Below the pieces are notes generated by a model. The model was not told the DNA's origin. It ran no database searches and worked only from the letters and a program-made list of their open reading frames with translations. A stretch of DNA of 64,000 bases from Arthrobacter terrae (lineage in GTDB: Bacteria > Actinomycetota > Actinomycetes > Actinomycetales > Micrococcaceae), in contig NZ_JADNYM010000021.1 in assembly GCF_015708085.1 (NCBI RefSeq), forward strand, positions 1-64,000. Reading direction: 5' to 3'. Of this stretch, positions 18,039-27,151 are shown piece by piece; within the stretch, counting starts at the first letter, position 1; the number at the start of each line of letters is the position of its first letter. The translations under genes were made by a program, and so were the position numbers.

Positions 18039-19124
18039 CTAACTGTTCCGTCCGCGGGCCGCCACGCGCCACGTATCGGCCACGGCGCCGTCGACCATCA
18101 CACTCAGCTCATCGGCCAGGTTCACCGCCGCACACACGTGGTTGGGAACCACCCGGATCAGCTCTCCCGGAGTCGGGAGCACCGTGTTCTCCGGAAATTC
18201 AACCGTCGCGTGGTGTTCGGAGAGCGCGGTGATGCGTGCGTCCCTGTGGTCGGGCAGCCGGCCGCCGCCGGTGGTCCACGCCGGCCAGTCTGCGCCGAGC
18301 GTCTTGCTGCCGGAATCCAAAATGATGTGCTGCCCATGCCGGCTGACCACCGTTGCCACCGCCCAGAGAGCGACGTCACCCCACCCGCAGGTGCCCATTT
18401 CAACCTGTTGAGCATCATTGAACAGATAAACTCCAGGACGCATCTCGGTGAGGATTCCAGCGTCCGCAACTGCCGCCGTAGGCGTCGAACCGCCGCTGAC
18501 CACAGCGGCTTCCAGCCCGGCGGCGGCAAGGGACTGCACCGCGGCGGCGAGCGCCTGTGCCTCATCCTGCGCGGCGCTGCCTTGGTTTCCCGGCCCGTAA
18601 CCGTGGCCGGGAAAGGTAAAAACTCCGCGGACATCGAGCCCGGCGTCGGCTGCAGCCCTGGCGAGGCTACCTGCATTGGCCGCAGCTGCGCCGCTGCGGT
18701 GATGGCCACTGTCCACTTCCACCAGCACGCCGATCGGGGCTCCCGCCGTGGCCGCAGCCAGTTGGCGTGCGCCCTCCACCGAGTCAATACCGACGGTCAG
18801 CTTGACGTTCTCCGCGAGTGCCTGCAGCCTCGCGCCCTTTCCCTCGTCCGCCCACACGGGAAAGGCAAGGAAGATGTCGGTGACACCTGCCACCGCGAAG
18901 ACTTCCGCCTCGCCCAGAGTCGCGACGGTCAGCCCGACGGCACCGAGTCCGATCTGCCGCAGGGCCAGCTCCAGCACCTTGTGCGTCTTGGCGTGTGGCC
19001 GCAGGTCCATTCCCTTTGCCGCAGCGGCGTGCGCCATCGCCGCCAGGTTCGTCTCTACGATGGCGGCGTCCACGGCAAGGAACGGCGTGGCAGGAAGATG
19101 GCTGGCGTTCAGACTGGCAGGCAT
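18039..19124 (-). CDS. D-threonine-aldolase/D-serine-dehydratase-like PLP enzyme
   Basis: The 361-residue protein has the alanine-racemase-type N-terminal barrel with the PLP lysine in LRPHAKTHKV, VEVDSGHHRSG, and GVFTFPGHGYGPG, followed by a C-terminal beta domain carrying the metal-binding motif VPNHVCAAVNLADE (H-x-C). This architecture is shared by D-threonine aldolase (cleavage to glycine and acetaldehyde) and eukaryotic-type D-serine dehydratase; sequence alone does not decide. CACGAT lies 6 nt before the ATG at 19124. No operon partners. Confidence 0.82.
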   Translation of the reverse strand: MPASLNASHLPATPFLAVDAAIVETNLAAMAHAAAAKGMDLRPHAKTHKVLELALRQIGLGAVGLTVATLGEAEVFAVAGVTDIFLAFPVWADEGKGARLQALAENVKLTVGIDSVEGARQLAAATAGAPIGVLVEVDSGHHRSGAAAANAGSLARAAADAGLDVRGVFTFPGHGYGPGNQGSAAQDEAQALAAAVQSLAAAGLEAAVVSGGSTPTAAVADAGILTEMRPGVYLFNDAQQVEMGTCGWGDVALWAVATVVSRHGQHIILDSGSKTLGADWPAWTTGGGRLPDHRDARITALSEHHATVEFPENTVLPTPGELIRVVPNHVCAAVNLADELSVMVDGAVADTWRVAARGRNS

Positions 19125-19190
19125 GGCCTCATCGTGTCAGGAATCCGGGTGCGGGCCAAGACGGCCGGCTCCGACCTGGGGTCCGGGCGG

Positions 19191-19196
19191 TAACGT
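19191..19196 (+). promoter_or_regulatory. -10 element of a leaderless start
   Basis: TAACGT ends 6 nt before the ATG at 19203; no Shine-Dalgarno between them. Confidence 0.5.
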
Positions 19197-19202
19197 AGGC
19201 CT

Positions 19203-19928
19203 ATGGGGAAGAAACCGCAGGATTACGAGCCCGACCGTTGGAGCAGCCGGGACGTCGCGCTCTGGACAACTGCCGAGCTGGCGGTGGCCACGCTGCAGGG
19301 GAATCTCGCCGGCATGCCCGTCACTGCGGTGCCCTTCGCCCTGCGCTTGAGCAATGCCGGCGATGAAGGAGTCTACGCGCACGGGGCGTTCCGGTTGCTC
19401 GACTACCGCGCTCCGGGGGACGGGAGCTACGCCTACAACAGTTCCACCATGCTGGCCACCGGCCGCGGAGCCGTCCCCTTGATGATCGGCGTTGCCGCGG
19501 TGCGGGCCATGGGCAATGCGGGCCGGGGCAGCGCTGCCGCGTCCCTGGCGATCCCGCGCTGGCTGCAGATTGAGCAAGGAACGCTGGCCGTCAGTAACTA
19601 CGGTTTTTACCTGCACACCGCTACGGCCGTCCTGGCCTGGGACTGGCATAGCATCCATTTCGCAGAGCTCATTGGCCCCGGCGCGCTGCGGATTCAGGGC
19701 CAGTCGCCGCAGGGCTTAGTCAATTGGATCATTGAATCCGAGTGGGCGGAGCTGGTGTTTTTCTTCTGGGCCGGCGTTCGCAACCCCACACACCCGCAGT
19801 ACGTCACCCGGACATGGCTCCCGGAGGAGTGGCTGACCAGGGCGTTTGTCTTCTCCCGGTCCGAGCCGGGTGTTGGCCAGCCCAGCAGCGCGCAGTTTCA
19901 GCGGATTCGGGGCCAGCTCCGGCCCTAG
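19203..19928 (+). CDS. Conserved hypothetical protein
   Basis: The 241-residue protein begins MGKKPQDYEPDRWSSRDVALW and contains LLDYRAPGDGSYAYNSSTMLATGRGAVPLMIG, QIEQGTLAVSNYGFYLHTATAVLAWDWHSIHFAELIGPGALRI and WAELVFFFWAGVRNPTHPQY. I know no function. The middle part has a Trp-rich beta pattern suggestive of a PH-like or regulatory fold (weak inference). There is no signal peptide; the hydrophobic stretches are short. Its stop is 4 bp from that of the convergent gene at 19933. Confidence 0.65.
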   Translation: MGKKPQDYEPDRWSSRDVALWTTAELAVATLQGNLAGMPVTAVPFALRLSNAGDEGVYAHGAFRLLDYRAPGDGSYAYNSSTMLATGRGAVPLMIGVAAVRAMGNAGRGSAAASLAIPRWLQIEQGTLAVSNYGFYLHTATAVLAWDWHSIHFAELIGPGALRIQGQSPQGLVNWIIESEWAELVFFFWAGVRNPTHPQYVTRTWLPEEWLTRAFVFSRSEPGVGQPSSAQFQRIRGQLRP

Positions 19929-19932
19929 CCGT

Positions 19933-20598
19933 CTAGGCCTGACCCGTGCCGAGCATCCGTGCGACCTTCTCCTCAAGGGCGGCCACCGTCGCATCGGGCA
20001 GCACAATCAGGCCGTCCAGTTCACGGCGGGCGCGGCGGTAGGCGGTCTGCCGCTCGGACGGCGTAGCCGCGTCATCCACGGCAATGGTGATCAGCTTGCG
20101 TGCGGTGGCCAGACGCTGGCGTTCGGGCCCGGTGAAGCTGCTGTCTTTGACCCGGCGGGCCTCCCGCTCAGCTACTTCAAACGCGACCTCATAGCCGTTG
20201 ACGGCGGCGCGGTACTCATCCAGCCGGCCCTTAGCTGTGATTTCGGCGGCCTCAGCGGGCCTGAGGCCGTCGGCCTCCCGCTTGGCGCGCAAAAATGCGA
20301 CCGTGAGCGGTTCGCGCACATCGGTCATCATCGGAAAGTCGATCAGCTTCCCCACATCAAGTTCGTAGTCCAACCACCGTTTATTGACGCCGTCGTGCAT
20401 GAGAAGTAACTGTGCCACCTCATCGGCGCGCACCTGCTCCACCCGCAGCGCCTGGTTTTTGACCTGGTACAGCTCGAGTCTGCGCTGATGCCTGCGTTCG
20501 CCGGCCTTGGACCAGGACCGTGCCCAGCCCCCCACTACACCGCTGAGGGGAAAGACCAGCCACCAGTAGTGGCCTGCGAAATCGAGTATGGACTGCAC
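19933..20598 (-). CDS. Membrane-anchored hypothetical protein with charged helical region
   Basis: The 221-residue product has one N-terminal transmembrane helix (FAGHYWWLVFPLSGVVGGWA) immediately after the start and then long charged helices (SWSKAGERRHQRRLELYQVKNQ, LRPAEAAEITAKGRLDEYRAAVNGYE, LATARKLITIAVDDAATPSERQTAYRRARRELDGL). GTG at 20598 is chosen because the 40 residues before it look non-coding and the transmembrane segment is then N-terminal; an ATG at 20718 is the alternative. Family not recognised; divergent from the GH15 gene. Confidence 0.65.
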   Translation of the reverse strand: MQSILDFAGHYWWLVFPLSGVVGGWARSWSKAGERRHQRRLELYQVKNQALRVEQVRADEVAQLLLMHDGVNKRWLDYELDVGKLIDFPMMTDVREPLTVAFLRAKREADGLRPAEAAEITAKGRLDEYRAAVNGYEVAFEVAEREARRVKDSSFTGPERQRLATARKLITIAVDDAATPSERQTAYRRARRELDGLIVLPDATVAALEEKVARMLGTGQA

Positions 20599-20750
20599 GC
20601 TTCCATCGTCCCATTCCCGGCCCGGCACGGCCAGACCCGCCCAGCCCTGGTCCGTGCCGGATTGCCGGGCAGATGCTGACACGCACTGGTTCGGATGGTA
20701 GACCAGAAGGATGCGCACTCACGAGCCCTGCCCCAACAGCCCCGTCCAAC

Positions 20751-20780
20751 CTGCCGGCCGCACTCCTGCCGGCCGCACTC
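20751..20780. repeat. Perfect 15-bp tandem duplication
   Basis: CTGCCGGCCGCACTC occurs twice head to tail in the non-coding space upstream of the GH15 gene, followed by a partial third unit. Confidence 0.8.
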
Positions 20781-20846
20781 CTGCCGTCGCCTCCGTCGCA
20801 GGTACCGTCGTCAACCATTCCACCGCCGATTTGGCGGGTCACTGAG

Positions 20847-22664
20847 ATGGGCCGGATCGAGGACTACGCGATCATCGGAGATCTGCATACTGCGGCGCTC
20901 GTGGGCACCAGCGGTTCCATAGACTGGCTCTGCCTGCCGAACTTCGATTCGCCCGCTTGCTTTGCGGCACTGCTGGACGACGACGGCGCCGGCCGCTGGC
21001 TGCTGGCTCCGGAAGCGGGCGGGGTGTGCACGCGCCGGCAGTATCGGCCAGGCACACTGATCCTGGAGTCCGAATGGGATACCGATGAGGGACGGGTCCG
21101 CGTCACTGACTTTATGCCGCCGCGCGACGAGGTTGCCGACGTCGTCCGCATTGTTGAGGGGCTCAGCGGAACCGTGCGCATGCGCGGCGAGCTGGTGCTG
21201 CGCTTTGACTACGGCCATGTTGTGCCGTGGGTGCGCAAGCACGGGAACGGCATCCGTGCGGTAGCCGGGCCGGACGCGGTACTGCTGGTGACCCCGGCGC
21301 CGGTGGAGGGCGAACACATGAGTTCCGTCAGCGAATTCACCGTCAACGCGGGCGAGAAGGTACCTTTCGTGCTGACCTGGCATCCCAGCCATCAGACCCA
21401 GCACCGGACGCGGACCGTGGATCCGGACAGGGCACTGGCGCGGACGCAGGATTACTGGACGCAGTGGAGCGGGCGCAGCAAAGCCGCGGGGCCGCACAAG
21501 GACGCCGTGCAGCGCTCACTGATCACCCTCAAGGCGCTGACTTACATGCCTACCGGCGGCATCGTGGCTGCCGCAACAACATCACTGCCGGAGCAGATCG
21601 GCGGCCCGCGGAACTGGGACTACCGGTATTGCTGGCTGCGGGACTCCACCCTGACGCTGCAGGCGCTGCTGGCCGCCGGGTACACGGACGAGGCCACTGC
21701 CTGGCGGGACTGGCTGCTGCGCTCGGTCGCCGGGGACCCGGCAGATCTGCAGATTATGTATGCCATTGACGGCCGGCGGCGCATTCCCGAGGCCGAGTTG
21801 GATTGGCTGCGCGGCTTTGAGGGATCCTCCCCGGTGCGCACCGGAAACGCCGCGGCGGACCAGCTGCAGCTCGACGTCTGGGGCGAGGTGCTGGACGGCC
21901 TGTCCCTGACCCGCAATGCGCTGCTGAAGGCCAATGACAGTTCCTGGGCTGTGCAGTCGGCGCTGATGGAGCACCTCGAGACCGTCTGGGACAAGCCGGA
22001 CAACGGCCTCTGGGAAATGCGCGGGCCACGGCGGCACTTCACCCATTCGAAGGTGATGGCATGGGTGGCGGCGGATCGGATGGTCAAGGGAATCCGGAAG
22101 TTCCATCTGGACGGTCCGGTGGACAGGTGGGAGGCGCTGCGGGACACCATCCACGCCGACGTGATGGAAAACGGTTTCGACGCCGGCCGCAACACGTTTG
22201 TCCAGTCCTACGGCAGCACCGAGCTCGACGCCAGTCTGCTCCTGATCCCGCGTGTGGGGTTCCTGCCGCCGGACGATCCGCGCGTCATCGGCACCATCGA
22301 CGCGATCCTAGAGGAGCTCTCCCAGGACGGTTTTATCATGCGGTACCGTCCGCAGACGAGCGACGATGGCCTGCCCGGCGGGGAGGGCGTGTTCCTGGCC
22401 TGCTCCTTTTGGATGGTGGATGCGCAACTCGGGGCCGGACGGCGGCGGGAGGCCACGGAACTGTTCGAACGGCTTCTGGCGCTGCGCAACGACGTTGGCC
22501 TGCTCAGTGAGGAATGGGACACGCAGTCCGGACGCCAGCTTGGCAACACCCCGCAGGCGTTCAGCCATTTTGCACTGGTTAACAGTGCCATCCAGCTCCA
22601 TCACGGGAAGGCACACCGCAGCGATGCTCCGGTGGCCGACGCGCATCCAAGCGCAGATGCCTAG
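20847..22664 (+). CDS. Glycoside hydrolase family 15 protein (glucoamylase/trehalase-like)
   Basis: The 605-residue protein opens MGRIEDYAIIGDLHTAALVG...SIDWLCLP and carries the GH15 signature PRNWDYRYCWLRDST in the middle. The two candidate catalytic glutamates lie in NGLWEMRG and in LSEEWDTQSGRQLGNTPQAFSH. Actinobacterial members of this type hydrolyse alpha-glucans or, in mycobacteria, trehalose. There is no signal peptide, so it acts inside the cell. The start at 20847 is taken because the family begins with this sequence; the preceding frame is repeat-bearing non-coding DNA. The S9 peptidase gene follows after 9 bp. Confidence 0.9.
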   Translation: MGRIEDYAIIGDLHTAALVGTSGSIDWLCLPNFDSPACFAALLDDDGAGRWLLAPEAGGVCTRRQYRPGTLILESEWDTDEGRVRVTDFMPPRDEVADVVRIVEGLSGTVRMRGELVLRFDYGHVVPWVRKHGNGIRAVAGPDAVLLVTPAPVEGEHMSSVSEFTVNAGEKVPFVLTWHPSHQTQHRTRTVDPDRALARTQDYWTQWSGRSKAAGPHKDAVQRSLITLKALTYMPTGGIVAAATTSLPEQIGGPRNWDYRYCWLRDSTLTLQALLAAGYTDEATAWRDWLLRSVAGDPADLQIMYAIDGRRRIPEAELDWLRGFEGSSPVRTGNAAADQLQLDVWGEVLDGLSLTRNALLKANDSSWAVQSALMEHLETVWDKPDNGLWEMRGPRRHFTHSKVMAWVAADRMVKGIRKFHLDGPVDRWEALRDTIHADVMENGFDAGRNTFVQSYGSTELDASLLLIPRVGFLPPDDPRVIGTIDAILEELSQDGFIMRYRPQTSDDGLPGGEGVFLACSFWMVDAQLGAGRRREATELFERLLALRNDVGLLSEEWDTQSGRQLGNTPQAFSHFALVNSAIQLHHGKAHRSDAPVADAHPSADA

Positions 22665-22667
22665 GAT
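22662..22667 (+). promoter_or_regulatory. -10 element of a leaderless start
   Basis: TAGGAT overlaps the GH15 stop codon and ends 6 nt before the ATG at 22674, so the S9 peptidase gene may have its own leaderless promoter in addition to read-through. Confidence 0.55.
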
Positions 22668-22673
22668 GGGCTG

Positions 22674-24866
22674 ATGACGCAGACACGCACACAGGACCAC
22701 CTCCCGGCAGACGAAGCATCGGATGAATTCCAGTGGCTGGAGGACATCCACGGGGACGAAGCGATCACTTGGGTCCGTGAGCACAATGACCGCACCGACG
22801 CGCAGCTGCTGACCGATGAGTACACGGCGCTGGAAGGGCGGGTACTGGGGGTCATGGATTCGGCCGACCGCATCCCGCTGGTGAACAAGCGAGGCGATTG
22901 GTACTACAATTTCTGGCGCGATCAGTCCCATCCCCGTGGGCTGTGGCGTCGGACCAGCTGGGCGCAGTACCAGGCCCGCACGCCGGAATGGCAGGTCCTG
23001 CTGGACATCGACGAGCTCTCCAAAGAAGAAGACCTGTCCTGGGTCTGGTCCGGTGCGTCCATGCTGAGGCCCGCAACAGGATCAGAGTATCGGAGCGCGA
23101 TGGTCGCACTCTCCGCCGAGGGCGGAGATGCGGTCACCTACCGCGAATTCGATTTGTCCACCCAGGTCTTTGTCCCGGCCGGCTTCATCCTGCCGGCCGC
23201 GAAGACGCGCCTGAGCTGGCGGGATGCCGACACGCTCTACGTGGGGACGGATCTGGGAGCGGGCTCCATGACGGCATCGTCCTACCCATCCCAGTGCCGG
23301 ATCCTGCACCGCGGACAGTCGTTGGCGGAACTGGCAGGCACTGCGCCATACTTCCAGGTCCCCGAAGACCATCTCAGCGGTGCTGTCTCGCATGACCGCA
23401 CACCTGGCTTCGAACGTGACGTAGCCTCCGATGTGATCGACTTCTTCCGCAGCAGGACTTACCTGCGCCAAGACAACGAATGGGTGCACATTGACGTCCC
23501 GGAGGATGTCAACGTCTCCCTCCACCGGCAGTGGCTGCTGCTGCGTCCACAAACGGATTGGGAGCTGGAGGGAACTATTCACCCCGCCGGCAGCCTGCTC
23601 GTGACGGAACTTACGGCCTTCCTCTCAGGTAGCCGGCAGCTGCGGACCGTCTTCGTCCCCGATGTTCACACGGCTCTGCAGTCGTGGAGCTGGAGTTCGA
23701 ATTTCCTGCTCCTGAACCTGCTCCAGGACGTATCGGCAGCCGTGACGGTCCTGGACCCGGCCGCCGGCTGGGCAGCCCGTGACCTGGCCGGCTGTCCACC
23801 GCTGCACTCGGGCGAGGCCTTTGCCGTAGACGACGAGGATCCTGTCTGTGGCGACGATTACTGGCTGCTGGTCAGTGGCTTCCTCACCCCCACAACCCTC
23901 CTCCGCGGAACCCTTTCAGCCGACGGGTCAGCGGACGGGACGGCCGTCGGGTCAGCGACCGCGGCCGTCGGGTCCGCGACCGCGGCCACCCGGGCCGGCA
24001 AGAGGGCAGCCCTGGTCCGGCAGGCGCCGTCGTTCTTTAATGCTGACGACCTGGAGGTCCAGCAGCACTTTGCCGAATCCGCCGATGGTACGCGCATCCC
24101 GTACTTTCAGGTGGGCCGCCGGGACCTCGTGCTCGACGGCGCCAATCCGACGCTGCTAAGCGGTTACGGCGGATTCGAGGTATCCCGCACGCCCGCCTAC
24201 AGCGGAGCCTTGGGCAGGACCTGGCTGGAGCGGCGGACCGTGCTGAGCGGGGTTGAACGCGGTGGCGTCTATGTCTTGGCCAATATCCGTGGCGGCGGCG
24301 AGTACGGACCGCTGTGGCATAGGTCCGCGCTCCAGGAAAACCGGCATAAGGCCTACGAGGATTTTGCCGCGGTGGCGCGGGACCTAATGGCGCGTGGGGT
24401 GACCAGCCGGTCACATTTGGGGTGCTCGGGCGGCAGCAACGGCGGACTGCTGGTGGGCAATATGCTCACCGGCTATCCCGAGTTGTTCGGCGCGATCTCC
24501 TGCGGCGTGCCGCTGCTGGACATGCGGCGCTACACGAAACTCTCCGCCGGTGCCTCGTGGGTTGCGGAGTACGGAGACCCGGACGTGCCGGCGCAGTGGG
24601 AGTTTATCCGGACGTTTTCCCCGTACCATTTACTGCGCCAAGGCGTCGACTATCCGCCGGTCTTTCTTTGGACCGCCACGTCCGACGACCGGGTCGGGCC
24701 GGTCCAGGCCCGCAAGATGGCAGCTCGGATGGAGGCCATGGGCATCCCCGGGGTCTGGTTCCACGAAGCGCTGGAAGGCGGACATGCCGGGGCCAGCAAC
24801 AACCGGCAGGCAGCCCGGCTGCACACGGCCTCCCACGAGTTCCTCTGGCGGCATCTGGCTGGTTGA
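22674..24866 (+). CDS. S9 prolyl-oligopeptidase-family serine peptidase
   Basis: Cytosolic peptidase predicted to cut short peptides, often after proline. The 730-residue protein has an N-terminal beta-propeller (from FQWLEDIHGDEAITWV, with RGLWRRTSWAQY) and a C-terminal alpha/beta hydrolase domain with the nucleophile elbow GCSGGSNGGLL, the acid loop WTATSDDRVGP and the catalytic histidine in EGGHAG. Near residues 415-440 a low-complexity insert (SADGSADG, then VGSATAA twice) is encoded by tandem duplications and probably forms a loop between the domains. Confidence 0.9.
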   Translation: MTQTRTQDHLPADEASDEFQWLEDIHGDEAITWVREHNDRTDAQLLTDEYTALEGRVLGVMDSADRIPLVNKRGDWYYNFWRDQSHPRGLWRRTSWAQYQARTPEWQVLLDIDELSKEEDLSWVWSGASMLRPATGSEYRSAMVALSAEGGDAVTYREFDLSTQVFVPAGFILPAAKTRLSWRDADTLYVGTDLGAGSMTASSYPSQCRILHRGQSLAELAGTAPYFQVPEDHLSGAVSHDRTPGFERDVASDVIDFFRSRTYLRQDNEWVHIDVPEDVNVSLHRQWLLLRPQTDWELEGTIHPAGSLLVTELTAFLSGSRQLRTVFVPDVHTALQSWSWSSNFLLLNLLQDVSAAVTVLDPAAGWAARDLAGCPPLHSGEAFAVDDEDPVCGDDYWLLVSGFLTPTTLLRGTLSADGSADGTAVGSATAAVGSATAATRAGKRAALVRQAPSFFNADDLEVQQHFAESADGTRIPYFQVGRRDLVLDGANPTLLSGYGGFEVSRTPAYSGALGRTWLERRTVLSGVERGGVYVLANIRGGGEYGPLWHRSALQENRHKAYEDFAAVARDLMARGVTSRSHLGCSGGSNGGLLVGNMLTGYPELFGAISCGVPLLDMRRYTKLSAGASWVAEYGDPDVPAQWEFIRTFSPYHLLRQGVDYPPVFLWTATSDDRVGPVQARKMAARMEAMGIPGVWFHEALEGGHAGASNNRQAARLHTASHEFLWRHLAG
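23946..23987 (+). repeat. In-frame 21-bp tandem duplication in the S9 peptidase gene
   Basis: Two copies of a 21-bp unit (23946-23966 and 23967-23987, one mismatch) encode VGSATAA twice. A shorter 12-bp duplication encoding SADG lies just upstream. Confidence 0.8.
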
Positions 24867-24925
24867 GCAGGGCCTTTGCGCCCCGCGCAGCTGCGGGACC
24901 ATGAAAGGAATGTTGCCAGCTGGCG

Positions 24926-24963
24926 GTGAACGGGTGTTCACTGGGTGGTGAACTGCTGTTCAC
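24926..24963. promoter_or_regulatory. Two identical-class operators upstream of the MFS/TetR pair
   Basis: GTGAAC-GGGT-GTTCAC (24926-24941) and GTGAAC-TGCT-GTTCAC (24948-24963) are two copies of the same 16-bp palindrome with centres 22 bp apart, two helical turns. The second is extended to 11-bp arms (24943-24968). This is the geometry expected for two TetR-type dimers bound on one face. The likely binder is the tetR gene at 27148, giving autorepression of the efflux unit. Confidence 0.7.
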
Positions 24964-25042
24964 CACCCGTACCATCCCCGCCGACCGCGACCCGGTCCGG
25001 CGCCGGGCGTATTCCCGCCCGAATTTTTCCGAAAGGCCCCCT

Positions 25043-27151
25043 GTGCCCTCGCACTCCGCGAAGACCACTACGCGCAGACCAACAGGTCTCATCATCGCCA
25101 TCCTCTGCCTTTCCGGCACGGTGGTCTCGCTGCAGCAGACCATGGTAATTCCGCTGCTGCCGGACTTCCCCAAAATCCTGGACGCCAGCCCGGACGATGT
25201 CTCCTGGCTGGTTACCGTCACGCTGCTGACCAGTGCCGTCGCCACGCCCATCGTGTCCCGGCTGGCGGACATGGTCGGGAAGCGTCGAATGATGATCGTC
25301 GCGATGGTACTCATGGTGATCGGCTCGGTCATTGCGGCGTCCGGCGGTAATTTTGTCACGCTGGTGGTTGGCCGGGCTTTCCAGGGCTTCGCCGCGTCTT
25401 TGATCCCGGTGGGCATCAGTATCATGCGCGATGAACTGCCCAAGGAAAAGGTCGCCTCGGCGGTCGCCCTGATGAGCGCCACGCTGGGCATCGGAAGTGC
25501 ACTGGGCCTGCCGCTGTCCGGGGTTATATACGAGGCGCTCGGCTGGCAGGCCATCTTCTGGCTCTCTGCCGTCGTCGGTATCGCGTTGATCATCGCAGTG
25601 CTGGCCATCGTGCCGGAATCAGAGCTGCGGACCCGGGGCCGGTTCGATTTCCTGGGCGCCGCGATGCTCTCGATCGCCCTGACCACGATGCTACTGGCAA
25701 TTTCCAAGGGCGGCAGCTGGGGCTGGAGCAGCGAGCCGGTCATCTTGCTGTTTATCACCACGGCGGTGGTGCTGGCCGTGTGGTTCCCATTCGAGCTGCG
25801 GGTCAGCCAGCCAATGGTGGATCTGCGTACGTCCGCCCGCAGGCCGGTGCTGCTGACCAATATTGCCTCGATCCTGGTGGGCTTTTCGATGTACGCCAAT
25901 ATGCTTTCCACCACGCAGCAACTGCAGATGCCGAAGGTTTCCGGCTACGGATTCGAGCTCAGCGTGGTGGTCGCCGGACTGTGCATGGTGCCATCGGGCC
26001 TGGCGATGGTGGCGCTCGCTCCGATTTCCGCCATTATTACCAAGCGGTTCGGCGCCAAGACCACCTTGATTGTCGGTGCGCTGGTCCTGGCGGTCTCCTA
26101 TGTGGCCCGGGTCTTCCTCAACAGCGAGATCTGGATGATCATTGTCGGCGCCATGGCGGTCAGTATGGGCACGGCAATTGCTTACGCAGCGATGCCGACG
26201 CTGATCATGCGCTCGGTACCGATTACGGAGACCGCCTCTGCAAACGGTTTGAATTCGCTCTTGCGCGCGGTGGGAACCTCGACGGCGTCCGCAACCGTAG
26301 CTGCCATCCTCACGTCGGTGGTGATGGACCACAATGGCGTGTCGCTGCCGACGCTGGATGCGTTCAAGTTCATCTTCTGGCTCGCCGCCATCGCCGCCCT
26401 GCTGTCGGTGGGCGTGACGGTCTTCATTCCGAAGTTCCTGACGGCGACCGGCTTGAAGGCCGACGACGGCGGCACCGCTGGTTCCGCCGCTGCTCCCGGC
26501 GCTGCTCCCGCCGGCTCTGCCCAGGTCAGCGGGGGGCCGGTCCCGGTGGCAAAGGCGCTGCCCGGCTCGGCATTGCCGGGGACGGTGAATGCAGCGGCGG
26601 ACGCCGGCGGCATCAAGTCCGCCGGCAGCGAGGTGGAGATTGTGGTCAGCGGCACGGTGGTCAGCGCTGAGGGTCTGCCTATCCGCAACGCGGTGGTCAA
26701 TATCCTCAGCACCAACGGAGCGCCGGTGGACTGGAGCCGGGCGAATAATGACGGCGGATATTCGGTGGTGCTGCCCGGTCCGGACCGTTATCTGGTGGTC
26801 TCCAGCGCCGATGGCTGGGCACCGCATTCCCAGGCCCTGGACTTCACCGATGCCGCCAGCTGGCAGCAGATCGTCCTATCCCGCCGGTTGACCCTGGCCG
26901 GAACGATCAGTGGGGCTCAAGCACCCGGGGACACAGCCCTGGTCACGCTGACCCGGCCCACGGGGGAGTTCATCGCGTCCACGCACACCCGGAACGGGAG
27001 GTACGAGCTGCCGTTGCCGCCCAGCGGACGTTACATTCTCAGCACCTTGGACCCGCAGGGGGAAACGGCACGCGCCCGGCAGATCACGGTGGCGGGCCAA
27101 TCCGCCGTCGTCGACTTTGAGGCGCCCCTTGACGCGGGGGTACGGACGTGA
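25043..27151 (+). CDS. MFS efflux-type transporter fused to C-terminal carboxypeptidase-regulatory-like domains
   Basis: The first 470 residues form a DHA2-type major-facilitator permease (LIIAILCLSGTVVSLQQTMVIPLLP, RLADMVGKRRMMIV motif A, GRAFQGFAASLIPVGISI). An Ala/Gly/Pro linker follows, then about 190 residues of two beta-rich repeats of the carboxypeptidase-regulatory type: VVSGTVVSAEGLPIRNAVVN...DGGYSVVLPGPDRYLVV and a second copy ending RYELPLPPSGRYILSTL. MFS proteins seldom carry such extracellular-type modules. Start GTG at 25043 has GAAAGG upstream; an earlier start would overlap the operators. Its stop overlaps tetR by 4 bp. Substrate unknown. Confidence 0.85.
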   Translation: MPSHSAKTTTRRPTGLIIAILCLSGTVVSLQQTMVIPLLPDFPKILDASPDDVSWLVTVTLLTSAVATPIVSRLADMVGKRRMMIVAMVLMVIGSVIAASGGNFVTLVVGRAFQGFAASLIPVGISIMRDELPKEKVASAVALMSATLGIGSALGLPLSGVIYEALGWQAIFWLSAVVGIALIIAVLAIVPESELRTRGRFDFLGAAMLSIALTTMLLAISKGGSWGWSSEPVILLFITTAVVLAVWFPFELRVSQPMVDLRTSARRPVLLTNIASILVGFSMYANMLSTTQQLQMPKVSGYGFELSVVVAGLCMVPSGLAMVALAPISAIITKRFGAKTTLIVGALVLAVSYVARVFLNSEIWMIIVGAMAVSMGTAIAYAAMPTLIMRSVPITETASANGLNSLLRAVGTSTASATVAAILTSVVMDHNGVSLPTLDAFKFIFWLAAIAALLSVGVTVFIPKFLTATGLKADDGGTAGSAAAPGAAPAGSAQVSGGPVPVAKALPGSALPGTVNAAADAGGIKSAGSEVEIVVSGTVVSAEGLPIRNAVVNILSTNGAPVDWSRANNDGGYSVVLPGPDRYLVVSSADGWAPHSQALDFTDAASWQQIVLSRRLTLAGTISGAQAPGDTALVTLTRPTGEFIASTHTRNGRYELPLPPSGRYILSTLDPQGETARARQITVAGQSAVVDFEAPLDAGVRT

